Assembly (NCBI GenBank): GCA_023512725.1
Contig: JAILZB010000013.1
Span: forward strand, 1 to 34,368
Direction: 5' to 3'
Length of the DNA stretch: 34,368 bases
DNA from: Chloroflexota bacterium
GTDB taxonomy: Bacteria; Chloroflexota; Dehalococcoidia; SpSt-223
Shown here: positions 9,501 to 16,510 of the stretch, piece after piece
Position numbering within the stretch: position 1 is the stretch's first letter
Layout: every line of letters starts with the position of its first letter
The notes under the pieces: model-generated
What the model was told of the DNA's origin: nothing
Database searches by the model: none
The model's input: only the letters and a program-made list of their open reading frames with translations
Made by a program: the position numbers and the translations under genes

Positions 9501-9756
9501 AGCAGCGCGCGCAGGGCAGTATCAGGTCGAGGTTGAAGCGGTCCAGGAAACCGCCTACGCGCTGACGCTGCTCCCTGCCGAGACGGCGGGCTCCTCTCCT
9601 ACCGCCGAGAGCACGCCGACGCGGACAGCGCCGCTCGTCGCCGTCCAGCTCGAGCCAGCACCCGGGGCGATCATTCCTCCCGGAAGCCCCGCCGCTGAGG
9701 GAGAGCAAACGATCGTCATCCCCGTTGTCGCCCAGCGCACCGCTCTGGCCCCCTGA
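6517..9756 (+). CDS. Large secreted subtilisin-family (S8) serine protease with accessory domains
   Basis: Predicted exported endopeptidase of 1,079 residues. Order: signal peptide (about 17 to 35); I9-like propeptide (about 60 to 122, [10 protein letters not shown]...VEFAEPDYR); PPC-like beta domain (about 145 to 245); Thr/Pro linker (247 to 276); catalytic domain with Asp315 (IVDTGVD), His348 (GHGTHVAG), oxyanion Asn439 (AAGNSG) and Ser509 (SGTSMATPM); second Thr/Pro linker (574 to 617); IPT-like domain (about 619 to 703); CARDB-like domain (about 712 to 825, ending [14 protein letters not shown]); a further beta domain; a second PPC-like domain (about 932 to 1023). Catalytic spacing is close to subtilisin. 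The frame is open further upstream, but GTG 6517 follows GGGGAGG and gives a proper signal peptide; a GTG 11 codons later is also possible. No sortase or other anchor motif is visible, so secretion into the medium or loose wall binding is likely. Confidence 0.9.
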   Translation: MGFWRASSARRVRRARAASLLATLLVALLLLTGQAERVTGASGRPSPVVAPAQAAPAATDRVLVRFRPNTTPARTLASLGLAPARELPALGVHVLPVDSSRVASIVSQLRASPAVEFAEPDYRLSILDQPSGRALDADDGRELTSGSPLTGTVSPADESDSYFFRATAGQRATLRMSRLSLSLDPYLRLYDPTEQLIASDDDSGGDLNALLWRLTLPLSGRYRVEAASFAQASSGPYEIALTLEEAPTPTTTPTPTPARSPTATPTASPPPSTSPLRPNDPAFQAGQQYGLSRIRAPEGWGYSTGSESIIIAIVDTGVDLSHPDLASKILPGYDFVNADPTPQDDHGHGTHVAGIAAAITNNGLGIAGVSWGARVLPVKVLDARGSGYTSDVAAGIVWAADRGARLINLSLGGPASTTLREAVNYAVGKGALVVAAAGNSGNSTPNYPGAYPAAISVAATDSTNRRASFSNFGPFVDLAAPGVSIYSTVPTGSCDLCHPSGYRALSGTSMATPMVAGVLAILAGLAPEASPAGLRAAVEQSALDLGPAGRDDEYGFGLVQLDAAIRTLRPDLAPAPTATPSPTPTVSSSTPTATPTAMPTATATPTAPSPTPTVPSVPGAPSFTRLSPSQGVTSQPRELLIEGANFLRTTTASLRHTKSGAVVGLANVRILDPSRLLGTVPAGIASGSYDLLLVNPPAAELVVREAYLARDPLAEDLSVTSDDLWTVPARVLTGALVQLGATVQRRGEAPLTVPLRFLQGETVIGEARVQLEEGRRVGWVGVPWNVDGGPGPRSVTVVVDPEGSLPEASKANNQASRTVHVVAASGDTTPPLATSLRVNGGATQVVTTTVRLEFSGQDEPGGSGLRWLLIRELGLDAVAGRWVILQQTGWQLYCSSRFFTLTEQAGARVLQLYLADGAGNVSLSPASATFDLVLPQDRLLAGQVRLYRPLLLAGQRLFFRLVPREGEVRLYVWDPAGQLVLFHAGGASATEGVITAARAGQYQVEVEAVQETAYALTLLPAETAGSSPTAESTPTRTAPLVAVQLEPAPGAIIPPGSPAAEGEQTIVIPVVAQRTALAP

Positions 9757-9776
9757 GCGGCTGCCGGCTACCCGAG

Positions 9777-9792
9777 CCCGACACGCGTCGGG
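9777..9792 (+). terminator. Hairpin after the protease gene
   Basis: CCCGAC and GTCGGG form a perfect 6-bp stem around the loop ACGC, 20 nt after the protease stop codon. There is no T-run, so this is a candidate terminator only. Confidence 0.4.
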
Positions 9793-9798
9793 AGACGC

Positions 9799-9804
9799 TA
9801 GAAT
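9799..9804 (+). promoter_or_regulatory. Candidate -10 box for the tRNA gene
   Basis: TAGAAT (5 of 6 matches to TATAAT) ends 8 nt before the tRNA 5' end, so transcription would start almost at the mature 5' end. No clear -35 is seen. Confidence 0.4.
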
Positions 9805-9812
9805 TCTGGCAG

Positions 9813-9884
9813 GCCCCCGTAGCTCAGTGGATAGAGCGGTGGTGTCCTAAACCATGCGCGCAGGTTCGATTCCTGCCGGGGGTA
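9813..9884 (+). tRNA. tRNA-Arg, anticodon CCU
   Basis: A full cloverleaf can be drawn by hand. The acceptor stem is GCCCCCG with CGGGGGT (first pair G-U). The D stem is GCTC/GAGC. The anticodon stem is GTGGT/ACCAT around the loop GTCCTAA with anticodon CCT at 9846 to 9848. There is a 4-nt variable loop, the T stem GCAGG/CCTGC with loop TTCGATT, and discriminator A at 9884. CCA is not fully encoded. It reads AGG codons. The cobO start codon lies 39 nt downstream, so cobO may be co-transcribed with the tRNA. Confidence 0.95.
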
Positions 9885-9923
9885 CCGGAGAGAGCACTCC
9901 CAGACCGCCGCGAAAGGAGCACC

Positions 9924-10535
9924 ATGGACCGCCCTTCCGCTTCCCACACCCCTGCGGTTCCCACCACCACCCCGGAGGCCCTCGCCCGGCGTCAGGCCGC
10001 GCGCAAGCAGCTGGTCAAGAAGGGGCTGGTGCTGGTGAACACTGGTCTAGGCAAAGGCAAGACGACGGCGGCGTTCGGAGTCCTCTTTCGCGCCTGGGGG
10101 CGGGGGATGCGCGTCTGCGTCATTCAGTTCCTCAAGCACCAGAACGGCAACTGGGGTGAAGTGCGAGCGGCGAAAAAGCTGGGCATCGAATGGCTGCGGA
10201 TGGGTGATGGGTTCACGTGGACGTCGCCCGACCTCGATGAGACCGTCGCCAAAGCCCGCCACGCCTGGCAGCAGGCCCAGGAGCGGATCGCGAGCGGGAA
10301 CTATGACCTGATCGTGCTCGATGAATTCACCTATCCGCTTGCCTACGGCTGGATCCCGACCGACGAAGTGATCGCCTGGCTCCGCGAGTATAAGCCGCCC
10401 ATGCTCCATTTGATCATCACCGGGCGGTACGCGCCCCCTGCGCTCGTCGAGTTTGCGGATACCGTTACCGACATGACCCCGGTCAAGCACGCCTTCGACG
10501 CCGGCATCCGCGCCCAACCAGGGATCGAGTTCTAG
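9924..10535 (+). CDS. cobO: Corrinoid adenosyltransferase (CobO/BtuR type)
   Basis: Transfers the adenosyl group of ATP to cob(I)alamin or a cobyrinic acid diamide, giving adenosylcorrinoids, late in B12 synthesis or salvage. The 203-residue protein has the family P-loop [14 protein letters not shown] (about 39 to 52), which differs from ordinary Walker A. It also has VCVIQFLKH, the central [15 protein letters not shown] segment and the C-terminal [14 protein letters not shown] motif with the FDAGI ending found in CobO. The N-terminal 15 to 20 residues are Pro/Thr-rich and unstructured. Start: ATG at 9924 behind AAAGGAGC, an ideal SD. No cobalamin riboswitch is visible between the tRNA and the gene, and no other cobalamin enzyme adjoins it. 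Its stop lies 6 nt from the convergent permease gene. Confidence 0.94.
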   Translation: MDRPSASHTPAVPTTTPEALARRQAARKQLVKKGLVLVNTGLGKGKTTAAFGVLFRAWGRGMRVCVIQFLKHQNGNWGEVRAAKKLGIEWLRMGDGFTWTSPDLDETVAKARHAWQQAQERIASGNYDLIVLDEFTYPLAYGWIPTDEVIAWLREYKPPMLHLIITGRYAPPALVEFADTVTDMTPVKHAFDAGIRAQPGIEF

Positions 10536-10541
10536 TGGGCC

Positions 10542-11366
10542 TCACCGCACTGTCAGGAGCAGACGGACACCGACGGCAAGCAGCGCGACCCCGAGCAAGC
10601 GGATGATGAGCGAGCCGCCTAACCGGCGCGAGAGCCGAGCGCCAAGCTGGGCACCGGGAACGACCCCCAACGCTAGCAGCACGGTGCGCCCCAACCTGCT
10701 GCCAGGATGCAGCTCCCCATTCAGGAAGTGCACAACGCTGCCTGCAAAGGCCATCACTGCCAGGATGAAGTGACTGGTTGCCGTGGCTAGGTGGACGGGG
10801 AAGTGGAGCAGCTGCACCAGCGCAGGCACGTGGATGATGCCACCGCCGATCCCAAGCAGGCTGGAGACGAACCCCACCACCAGCGAGAGGGCCAGGCCGA
10901 GGGGGAGCGAGAAGGCGAACTCGTGGCGCACCCCGTGTGCATCGATGAGCACCCGCCGCATCAGCCCCACCTGAGCGAGCGGTGAAGCAGTGGGCGAGGG
11001 GGCTGGCCGCAGAATGATGAACAGCGCCAACACGACGAGCGTCAGGCCGAAGATCAGGTCAAAGGTGCCCCGCGGTAGGGCGTTCACCACCAGCGCACCG
11101 ATGACCGCGCCGGGAACGGTGGCAGCGGCAAAGAGGAAGCTAGAGCGGTAGTCGATCCGGCGCTCGCGCGCGTAGGCGATCGATCCAGAAAGGGCGTTGC
11201 AGCAGACCACGGCGAGCGAGATCGCGGTGATGGTTGCCGGGCGCTCCTCGGGATAGAGCAAGAGTAGCACCGGCACCAACACAAAGCCGCCGCCGGCACC
11301 GATCAGGGTGCCATAGGTCCCCACCACAAAGCCGAGGGGAAGTAACACCCAGCTAGCGATAGGCAC
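10542..11366 (-). CDS. TauE/SafE-family membrane permease
   Basis: A predicted inner-membrane protein of 274 residues with about eight hydrophobic segments, in the two-repeat layout of the TauE/SafE (sulfite exporter) family. The N-terminal repeat has LPLGFVVGTYGTLIGAGGGF and the second repeat has VVGFVSSLLGIGGGIIHVPA; these paired glycine-rich GxGGG turns are the family hallmark. It probably exports or imports a small sulfur- or carbon-containing anion, but the family is broad and no sulfur gene adjoins it, so the substrate is open. The start ATG at 11366 gives a direct entry into the first membrane segment. It follows the pterin operon on the same strand with an 88-nt gap and could be read from it. 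Confidence 0.85.
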   Translation of the reverse strand: MPIASWVLLPLGFVVGTYGTLIGAGGGFVLVPVLLLLYPEERPATITAISLAVVCCNALSGSIAYARERRIDYRSSFLFAAATVPGAVIGALVVNALPRGTFDLIFGLTLVVLALFIILRPAPSPTASPLAQVGLMRRVLIDAHGVRHEFAFSLPLGLALSLVVGFVSSLLGIGGGIIHVPALVQLLHFPVHLATATSHFILAVMAFAGSVVHFLNGELHPGSRLGRTVLLALGVVPGAQLGARLSRRLGGSLIIRLLGVALLAVGVRLLLTVR

Positions 11367-11454
11367 GCCCTTCCTCAGACGAGCCTGGTAGCAGCAAGGG
11401 GAAGATAGCAGGTCGGGGGAGCTGAGTGCTCATCAGTCCGCCGTGGCGGTCGGA

Positions 11455-12153
11455 TCAGAGCCGGCCGGCGATATGTCCGAGCTGGACCTCTTCGACCACC
11501 GCTTCCGCCGACCCTTCGACCAGGGTGGCGATCGTTGCGCCGACGACCTCGGGAGAGAGCATCCGCTGGCGGTTCCAACGGCCAGGCACGCCCTCCCATA
11601 AGGGGGTATCGATAGCGGCGGGGAGCACTGCCGTCACGCGGACCCCGCGTGGACGCAGCTCCTCGCGCAGGACGTTCGTTAGCTGGAGCACCCCAGCCTT
11701 GGCCGCGCTGTAGGCAGCCCAGCCGGGAAAGGCCTGGCGGGCTGCCACCGAGACGACGTTGACAATAATGCCACCCGCCGGGAGCCAAGGCAGCGTGTGC
11801 CGGCAGGTGAGGAACACACCGGTGAGCACGCCGGCCAGCTGAGCATTCCAATCGGCAAGGGTGATCTCCGCGAACGGGCGGACGAAGGCGCTCCCGGCCG
11901 TGTTGATGAGGGCATCGATCTGGCCACCGATGGCAGCGGCAGTCGCGACGATGCGGGCGACTTCTTCCTCCCGGGTGATATCCCCCGGGGCGAGGACGGC
12001 ACGCGCTCCGCGGGCCTGGACCTCAACAGCCAGCTGGGCGAGCACCTGCTCGTTGCGACCGGTAAGCACCAGGCAGCGGTCGGGGTGGGCCAGCGCTCGC
12101 GCCGTGGCAGCGCCAATGCCGCCGCTCGCCCCAACGATCAGCGCGACCTTCAC
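11455..12153 (-). CDS. Short-chain dehydrogenase/reductase, last gene of the pterin operon
   Basis: A 232-residue classical SDR, an NAD(P)H-dependent reductase or dehydrogenase. The Rossmann glycine motif is VGASGGIG (7 to 14), then GDIT (57 to 60), the NTAG motif (84 to 87), and the catalytic triad Ser135, Tyr148 and Lys152 (AYSAAKAG). The start is GTG at 12153. Its GTGA overlaps the folE stop by 4 nt, so translation is very likely coupled to folE. Tetrahydrobiopterin synthesis ends with sepiapterin reductase, which is an SDR, and tetrahydromonapterin is made by an SDR too. A pterin carbonyl reductase is therefore the best contextual guess. The sequence alone does not separate this from the many other SDRs. 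Stop at 11455. Confidence 0.85.
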   Translation of the reverse strand: MKVALIVGASGGIGAATARALAHPDRCLVLTGRNEQVLAQLAVEVQARGARAVLAPGDITREEEVARIVATAAAIGGQIDALINTAGSAFVRPFAEITLADWNAQLAGVLTGVFLTCRHTLPWLPAGGIIVNVVSVAARQAFPGWAAYSAAKAGVLQLTNVLREELRPRGVRVTAVLPAAIDTPLWEGVPGRWNRQRMLSPEVVGATIATLVEGSAEAVVEEVQLGHIAGRL

Positions 12154-12776
12154 CGATGCTCGCCCGCCACGCGCACGAACCCCATGAACTCCGAGCGGGC
12201 AGCCGCGCTCGTCTTGAACAACCCGCGCAGCGCTGAGGTGACCATCCGGGCGTTGGGTTTCTTGATCCCGCGCATCACTGCGCAGAGGTGGATCGCTTCG
12301 ATCGCCACGGCCATCCCCTGCGGCTGGATCGCCTCGTTCAGGAAGTCGGCGATCTGGACGGTCAGCCGCTCCTGGACCTGGAGGCGACGTGAGAACATCT
12401 CGACGATGCGCGGGATCTTGCTCAGGCCGATCACTTTCCCCTGGGGGATGTACGCGACGTGGGCGACGCCGTAGAACGGTAAGAGGTGGTGCTCACAGAG
12501 TGAGTAAAAGTCGATGTCGCGCACCAAGACCATCTCATCGTAGCTGACGTCGAACACGGCACCGTTGATCAGGGCGGCCGGGTCGATGTGGTAGCCAGCG
12601 GTCAGCTCGGCGAACATCCGGGCGACGCGCTCGGGGGTCTTGGCCAGGCCGTCGCGCGTTGGGTCTTCCCCGATCGCGGTCAGGATTGCCGCCACGGCGC
12701 GTTCGATCGTCGGGTCAGCGGTGAAGGTCAGCCCTTCCAGCCGACCGGGGCCGTTGGGGTTAGGGTATGTGGGCAT
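12150..12776 (-). CDS. folE: GTP cyclohydrolase I
   Basis: Converts GTP to 7,8-dihydroneopterin triphosphate, the shared first step toward folate, tetrahydrobiopterin and 7-deazaguanines. The 208-residue product carries the zinc ligands Cys94 and His97 in [10 protein letters not shown] and Cys165 in HLCAVMRG. It also has the family segments [18 protein letters not shown] and [18 protein letters not shown]. It sits in the middle of a minus-strand operon: its ATG overlaps the end of the PTPS-fusion gene by 17 nt, with AAGGA inside that gene as SD, and its stop overlaps the SDR start by 4 nt. This tight packing implies that the three products act in one pathway. Confidence 0.96.
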   Translation of the reverse strand: MPTYPNPNGPGRLEGLTFTADPTIERAVAAILTAIGEDPTRDGLAKTPERVARMFAELTAGYHIDPAALINGAVFDVSYDEMVLVRDIDFYSLCEHHLLPFYGVAHVAYIPQGKVIGLSKIPRIVEMFSRRLQVQERLTVQIADFLNEAIQPQGMAVAIEAIHLCAVMRGIKKPNARMVTSALRGLFKTSAAARSEFMGFVRVAGEHR

Positions 12777-13578
12777 GGGGGGGTCCTTCGTAGTGAAAGC
12801 GATTGTTCGGTGTCTCCCAGAGCGTCAGGCGGGTGAGGCCGTTCAGCCGCGGTGCGAGCGCCTCCCACAGCACCTGGAGCAGGTGTTCCCCGGTGGAGGG
12901 GCAATCGGCGAACTCGGGGAGCTCGCGCTCAAGATGGTGGTGGTCGAAGCGCTCCAGAACGGCAAGGACCTCGCGGTCGAGCGTCGCCAAGTCGGTCACC
13001 ATGCCCGTCGCCGGGTCGAGTGCTCCCGCTACGGTCACTTCCAGCCGGTACTCATGGCCGTGGCCATTGGGGTTGTTGCACTTGCCGTACAGCGCGCGGT
13101 TCGCTTCGTCGGAGAGGGCGGGGGTATGCAAGCGATGGGCTGCAGAGAACTGGTAGCGCCGGCTGAAGGTACCCTCCACTTGCCCAGCGTAGTCGGACCA
13201 GAGGTCGGCCTGTTCGTAGAGGCGGAGGTGGTCCAGACGGCAATTGGTGGGCAGCTGCGGCGCGATCTGGCCCCAGAGCACCCGGACCAGGTTCTCGGTC
13301 GTTGGCTGCTGCTCCTGAAAGTAGGGCGTGTCGTCGTTGAGGTCTTTGTGGTCAAACTGCTCGAGCACGCCCGTCACAATCGCCTTGAGGTCGGTCAGGT
13401 TGATCACCATCCCGGTCGTCGGGTCTGGCTCGCCAGCGACCGTGACCTCCAGGCGATAGTTGTGACCGTGGGGGTGCGCTGCCTTGCCGAAGACGCGCGC
13501 GTTCTCGGCGGGGGACCAGTCGGGGCGCCAGTAGCGATGCGAAGCCGAAAATTCGAAGCGGCGGGTGACCCGGACCAT
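12760..13578 (-). CDS. Tandem 6-pyruvoyl-tetrahydropterin synthase/QueD fusion; first domain lacks the catalytic Cys
   Basis: Two PTPS (QueD-like) domains are fused in one 272-residue chain. The enzyme family acts on dihydroneopterin triphosphate from FolE. Domain 1 (about 1 to 130) keeps zinc ligands His14, His37 and His39, the Asp76-His77 pair and Glu122. After the FGK at 30 to 32 it reads Ala-Ala, with the loop two residues shorter, so the nucleophilic Cys is missing. Domain 2 (about 138 to 266) has everything: His149, Cys167 in [13 protein letters not shown], His173, His175, Asp212-His213 and Glu255, close to the animal-type PTPS pattern. The start ATG at 13578 is preceded by GAGGAAC. Cys-less PTPS enzymes are known that cleave the side chain to feed folate synthesis, so domain 1 may have another reaction or may be structural. 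It is the first gene of the operon with folE and an SDR. Family certain, product open. Confidence 0.92.
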   Translation of the reverse strand: MVRVTRRFEFSASHRYWRPDWSPAENARVFGKAAHPHGHNYRLEVTVAGEPDPTTGMVINLTDLKAIVTGVLEQFDHKDLNDDTPYFQEQQPTTENLVRVLWGQIAPQLPTNCRLDHLRLYEQADLWSDYAGQVEGTFSRRYQFSAAHRLHTPALSDEANRALYGKCNNPNGHGHEYRLEVTVAGALDPATGMVTDLATLDREVLAVLERFDHHHLERELPEFADCPSTGEHLLQVLWEALAPRLNGLTRLTLWETPNNRFHYEGPPHAHIP

Positions 13579-13634
13579 CGTTCCTCATGGTGGCAGACGC
13601 GGCCTCAGCATGGCTGCGCCGCCAACAGTTAATC

Positions 13635-13640
13635 TTTATA
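13635..13640 (-). promoter_or_regulatory. Candidate -10 box of the pterin operon
   Basis: On the minus strand TATAAA (5 of 6) lies 57 nt upstream of the PTPS-fusion start; transcription would begin near 13628. The -35 is not clear. The same bases read TTTATA on the plus strand, so the AT-rich island may also serve the divergent glycosyltransferase gene. Confidence 0.4.
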
Positions 13641-13689
13641 CCATGCTGGGCCAAGCGGGGTCGGCGTTGGCCCCGCAACGGAGCACGCC

Positions 13690-14769
13690 GTGCGGATCGT
13701 TCTGGTCGACTCCTGGCTTCCGACAACCGCGGCAGGGACGGGCACCACCGCGGGCATCCGTGGCCTCCGCGCTGGCCTCCTCGCCCTAGGCCACGAGGTT
13801 GTCACCCTCCGGCCACAGGGAGCACCGCGTGGCTCGCTGACCCTCCATCGGCTGCTGTTCAACCTCGCGGTGCCGCGCGTGATCGCAACGGTTCCGGCGG
13901 ACCTGGTGATCGGCTTTGACTTCGATGGCTTTCGCTGGGCCGGCCAGCGGCGGACGGTGCCCTACGTGGTGAGTATCAAAGGGGTAGCGGCGGAAGAGCG
14001 ACAGTACGAGCGCGGGTGGGTGCGTGCCCTCTTCGGGCTGTTCGCCGCCCTGGAGGGACTGAACGCGCGGCGTGCCGACGGAGTGGTGGTCACCAGTCGC
14101 TACTGCGCCGAGGCGGTCGTGCAGCACTACCGGGTGGACCCCGTCAGGCTCCGGATCGTTCCTGAGGGGATCGACCTGGCGCGCTGGCGCCAGCCGTTGC
14201 CAGCCGCTGGCGATGGCGCCACCATCCTCTGCGTGGCGCGGCAGTACCCGCGCAAGCGAGTGGCGGACCTGCTGCACGCGCTGGTGGCGGTGCGGCGGGA
14301 GGTGCCCGCTGCCCATGCGGTGATTGTCGGTGATGGGCCTGAGCATGCGGCGCTGCGCAAACTCGCTGCCCAGCTGGGTCTGGAGGGAGCCGTCCGGTTT
14401 ACGGGTGCCCTCAGCGATGAACAGGTCCAGGCCTGCTACCGCCAGGCCGACCTGTTCTGTCTGCCGAGTGTGCAGGAAGGGTTCGGGATCGTCTTTCTCG
14501 AAGCAATGGCGAGTGGCCTCCCGATCGTCGCTACGACAGCAGCAGCGGTTCCAGAGGTGGTGCCCGCCGGGCGTGCCGGGCTGCTCGTGCCGCCAGGGAA
14601 TGTGCCAGCGTTGGCAGAAGCCCTGACGAGCTTACTCGGCGCTCCCGACCAGCGCCGCGCGTTCGCCGCCTTCGGCCAGGACTACGTGGCCCGCTTCGAC
14701 TGGCCGCTGGTAGCGCAGCACTTGCTTGCCGAGCTGGAGCGGCCTGCGTCGGTCAGCGGGCAGCGATGA
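13690..14769 (+). CDS. Glycosyltransferase, GT4 family (GT-B fold)
   Basis: Transfers a sugar from a nucleotide or lipid donor to an unknown acceptor, probably for cell-surface glycan or glycolipid. The 359-residue product starts with an N-terminal Rossmann domain (MRIVLVDSWLP, about 1 to 160). The C-terminal domain has ILCVARQYPRKRVADLL (179 on), VIVGDGPEHAALR, VRFTGALSDEQVQACYRQAD, and the E-x7-E motif Glu263/Glu271 in QEGFGIVFLEAMASG, followed by the donor-site VPEVVPAGRAGLLVPPG. Start: GTG at 13690, giving the family N-terminus; no strong SD is visible. Its stop overlaps the start of the next membrane protein by 4 nt (ATGA), so the two are translationally coupled. Confidence 0.9.
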   Translation: MRIVLVDSWLPTTAAGTGTTAGIRGLRAGLLALGHEVVTLRPQGAPRGSLTLHRLLFNLAVPRVIATVPADLVIGFDFDGFRWAGQRRTVPYVVSIKGVAAEERQYERGWVRALFGLFAALEGLNARRADGVVVTSRYCAEAVVQHYRVDPVRLRIVPEGIDLARWRQPLPAAGDGATILCVARQYPRKRVADLLHALVAVRREVPAAHAVIVGDGPEHAALRKLAAQLGLEGAVRFTGALSDEQVQACYRQADLFCLPSVQEGFGIVFLEAMASGLPIVATTAAAVPEVVPAGRAGLLVPPGNVPALAEALTSLLGAPDQRRAFAAFGQDYVARFDWPLVAQHLLAELERPASVSGQR

Positions 14770-15338
14770 AGGAGCAAGGAGCAGCCTCGCGACGAGCGAG
14801 CGGGCGGCGCCTCTTTCTGCTCGCCCTGATGCTCCTGGTCTTCCTTACGATGGTCCTGCCCTGGGGAGGGGAGCGGTTAGCAGCAGCGACGGAGGGAGCG
14901 CTCCCCCTCGACCTGACCGGGTCGCTCTCCCCCGACGGGACCCACGCCGTGGTGGAGCGCCTCGGGCCGACGGGGCGACGCGAAGCTGCGCTGCTAGTGC
15001 CCCTCCTCGGCGGGCTAGGAGGGGGGCTCATGGCCCTGCTGCTACGGACGCTGCTCGCCTGGCTTCTTGGTCAGGTGCTCCCGCCGCGGCATCCCCTTCA
15101 GTACCTCGCCGTGCTCCCGTTCCTCGCGCTCGCGGCGGCGGTGGCGGCGGGCGTGGGGCTGGTGACGATCCTGCTTGCCTTCCCCCAGCGGCTCGAAGGG
15201 GTGGCCCAGGTCACGCGGGGCCTGGTGCTCGTGGCCGGGAGCATCGCTGGGAGTGCCCTCGTGCTCGCAGGTGGCGCGGCGGTCGTTGCGCTTGGGCGCG
15301 CGCTGCGGAAGCAGGGTGGCTGGGGGAGTCAGGGCTGA
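14766..15338 (+). CDS. Hypothetical membrane protein coupled to the glycosyltransferase
   Basis: I do not recognise this 190-residue protein. It has an N-terminal membrane segment (about 15 to 32, LFLLALMLLVFLTMVLPWG), then a short polar, probably extracytoplasmic region (about 35 to 72). Further hydrophobic segments follow at about 75 to 97, 110 to 137 and 148 to 178, and the tail is basic. No catalytic motif is visible. The ATG overlaps the glycosyltransferase stop by 4 nt, so it is made together with that enzyme and may be its membrane partner. The stop codon touches the -35 box of the promoter for the following methyltransferase. Confidence 0.75.
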   Translation: MKEQGAASRRASGRRLFLLALMLLVFLTMVLPWGGERLAAATEGALPLDLTGSLSPDGTHAVVERLGPTGRREAALLVPLLGGLGGGLMALLLRTLLAWLLGQVLPPRHPLQYLAVLPFLALAAAVAAGVGLVTILLAFPQRLEGVAQVTRGLVLVAGSIAGSALVLAGGAAVVALGRALRKQGGWGSQG

Positions 15339-15369
15339 CGCCGGGGATATGCACACGCTATACTGTGCA
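15335..15369 (+). promoter_or_regulatory. Promoter with palindromic operator before the methyltransferase gene
   Basis: CTGACG (15335 to 15340, 4 of 6) and TATACT (15359 to 15364, 5 of 6) are separated by 18 nt, giving a start near 15371. Arms TGCACA (15350 to 15355) and TGTGCA (15364 to 15369) form a perfect 6-bp inverted repeat that encloses the -10 box, as expected for a repressor operator. Confidence 0.5.
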
Positions 15370-15398
15370 CCTAAAGCTGCGTGAAGCGGAGGCTCCTC

Positions 15399-16289
15399 AT
15401 GGCCAGGGTCGACTCGCCGCTTCCTGAGACCCCGCCGGCACCTCCCCCGTACCGTCCGCCCGCACCCGTGATCCTCTGGGCGGTGCGCACCTTCCGGCCC
15501 CTGGTGCGACCAGCGCTCTCCTGGTGGTGGTCGCGCCTGGAGAAACTGGATGGCCCCTTTGATGGCTCGGACCTACTGCCGCCCGGCGTCAGTGAACCGA
15601 CGCGCTACCCGCCCTACTACTTTCTCCGGCCGGTCCACGGGATGCCTGAGCCGGGCTGGCTGCACCCGGCAATGGGAGAGTTCTACTACCGCACTGCTCG
15701 CTGGGGGTTCTACTTCGACCGGGAGGATGTGCTGCGCTACTACTACGGTCGCCTAATCGAGCCGCTCCGGCCACGGCGGATCCTCGATGTCGGCTGTGCC
15801 ATCGGCGAGGCGGCCATCCTGCTGGCAAAGCTGTTCCCTCAGGCGGAAGTGATCGGGGTGGACCTCTCGCCGCCGATGCTGCGCTGGGCGCGGCGGGAAG
15901 CGGCCCGCCAGGGCGTGACCAACGTCGCCTTCTACCACCGTGATTTCTGCGACCTGAGCTACTGGCCCGACGCGAGCTTCGACTTCGTTTACGAGAACTA
16001 CTGCCTCCACGAGGTGCCGACCTATGCGGGGCTCGCCTGCGTGCGGGAGATGATCCGGCTCACGCGCCCAGGTGGCCGCCTCGCCTTCGCGGACTGGCCA
16101 CCGGCCGAGGATGCTGTCGAGCTGGAAGAGCGTCGGACGATGGTCGACCGGAACGAGCCGTTCATGCTCCAGTACCTCGACCTGCGACTGGAAGAGCGGC
16201 TGGTGGAGCTCGGGCTGATCAACGTCCAGCGGATGGTCCGGGTAGGGCGGAACATGCTAGTGACGGCGGAGAAGCCAGCAGCCGCTTGA
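15399..16289 (+). CDS. SAM-dependent methyltransferase, class I
   Basis: A predicted cytosolic methyltransferase of 296 residues, substrate unknown. The N-terminal 110 residues are unusual: Pro-rich at first, then Tyr/Trp-rich (RYPPYYFLRPVHGM, GEFYYRTARWGFYFD). The Rossmann core has motif I ILDVGCAIGEAAILL, motif II VIGVDLSPPMLRWARR, the acidic loop HRDFCDLSYWPDASFDFVY and the post-motif LTRPGGRLAFADWPP. I chose ATG 15399 because GGAGG lies 8 nt upstream. The in-frame GTG at 15381 would add MKRRLL but has no SD. A promoter with a palindrome lies directly upstream, so it is probably regulated separately from the glycosyltransferase pair. Confidence 0.88.
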   Translation: MARVDSPLPETPPAPPPYRPPAPVILWAVRTFRPLVRPALSWWWSRLEKLDGPFDGSDLLPPGVSEPTRYPPYYFLRPVHGMPEPGWLHPAMGEFYYRTARWGFYFDREDVLRYYYGRLIEPLRPRRILDVGCAIGEAAILLAKLFPQAEVIGVDLSPPMLRWARREAARQGVTNVAFYHRDFCDLSYWPDASFDFVYENYCLHEVPTYAGLACVREMIRLTRPGGRLAFADWPPAEDAVELEERRTMVDRNEPFMLQYLDLRLEERLVELGLINVQRMVRVGRNMLVTAEKPAAA

Positions 16290-16348
16290 CGTCGCTTGCG
16301 GTGGCGGGCAGACTTGCGGGTGAAGCAGCGGCCAGCGGGGAGCCAGCA

Positions 16349-16510
16349 ATGAGCACCGAGCCGGTCAGTTGTGATGTCTGCCGCGAGCGGGGAGCCCGGC
16401 GACCGTTCACGAGCCTCCAAAAGTGTGTTCGCTGTGGGCGCACGGCCTGCGAGCCGACCCATTGGAACAAAGCCAGTGAGCTCTGTTATTTCTGTGCCAA
16501 GGTACGCTAG
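16349..16510 (+). CDS. Small zinc-ribbon-like protein with seven cysteines
   Basis: A 53-residue protein with Cys8-x2-Cys11, Cys26-x2-Cys29, Cys34, Cys46-x2-Cys49 and His38, a pattern that could hold two zinc ions in a ribbon or treble-clef fold. No family is recognised. I prefer ATG 16349 because GGGGAG lies 6 nt upstream (16337 to 16342); the frame is open 21 codons further up, but that part is low-complexity Ala/Gly. The gene follows the methyltransferase by 59 nt. A possible TTGACG -35 (16286 to 16291) overlaps the methyltransferase stop, with only a poor -10. Its TAG stop is nested with the stop of the convergent HD-GYP gene (CTAG, 16507 to 16510). Confidence 0.65.
   Translation: MSTEPVSCDVCRERGARRPFTSLQKCVRCGRTACEPTHWNKASELCYFCAKVR

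Noticed and set aside
9757-9923. Cobalamin riboswitch before cobO
   Set aside because: The space is taken by a hairpin and a tRNA gene, and no B12-box-like sequence is present.
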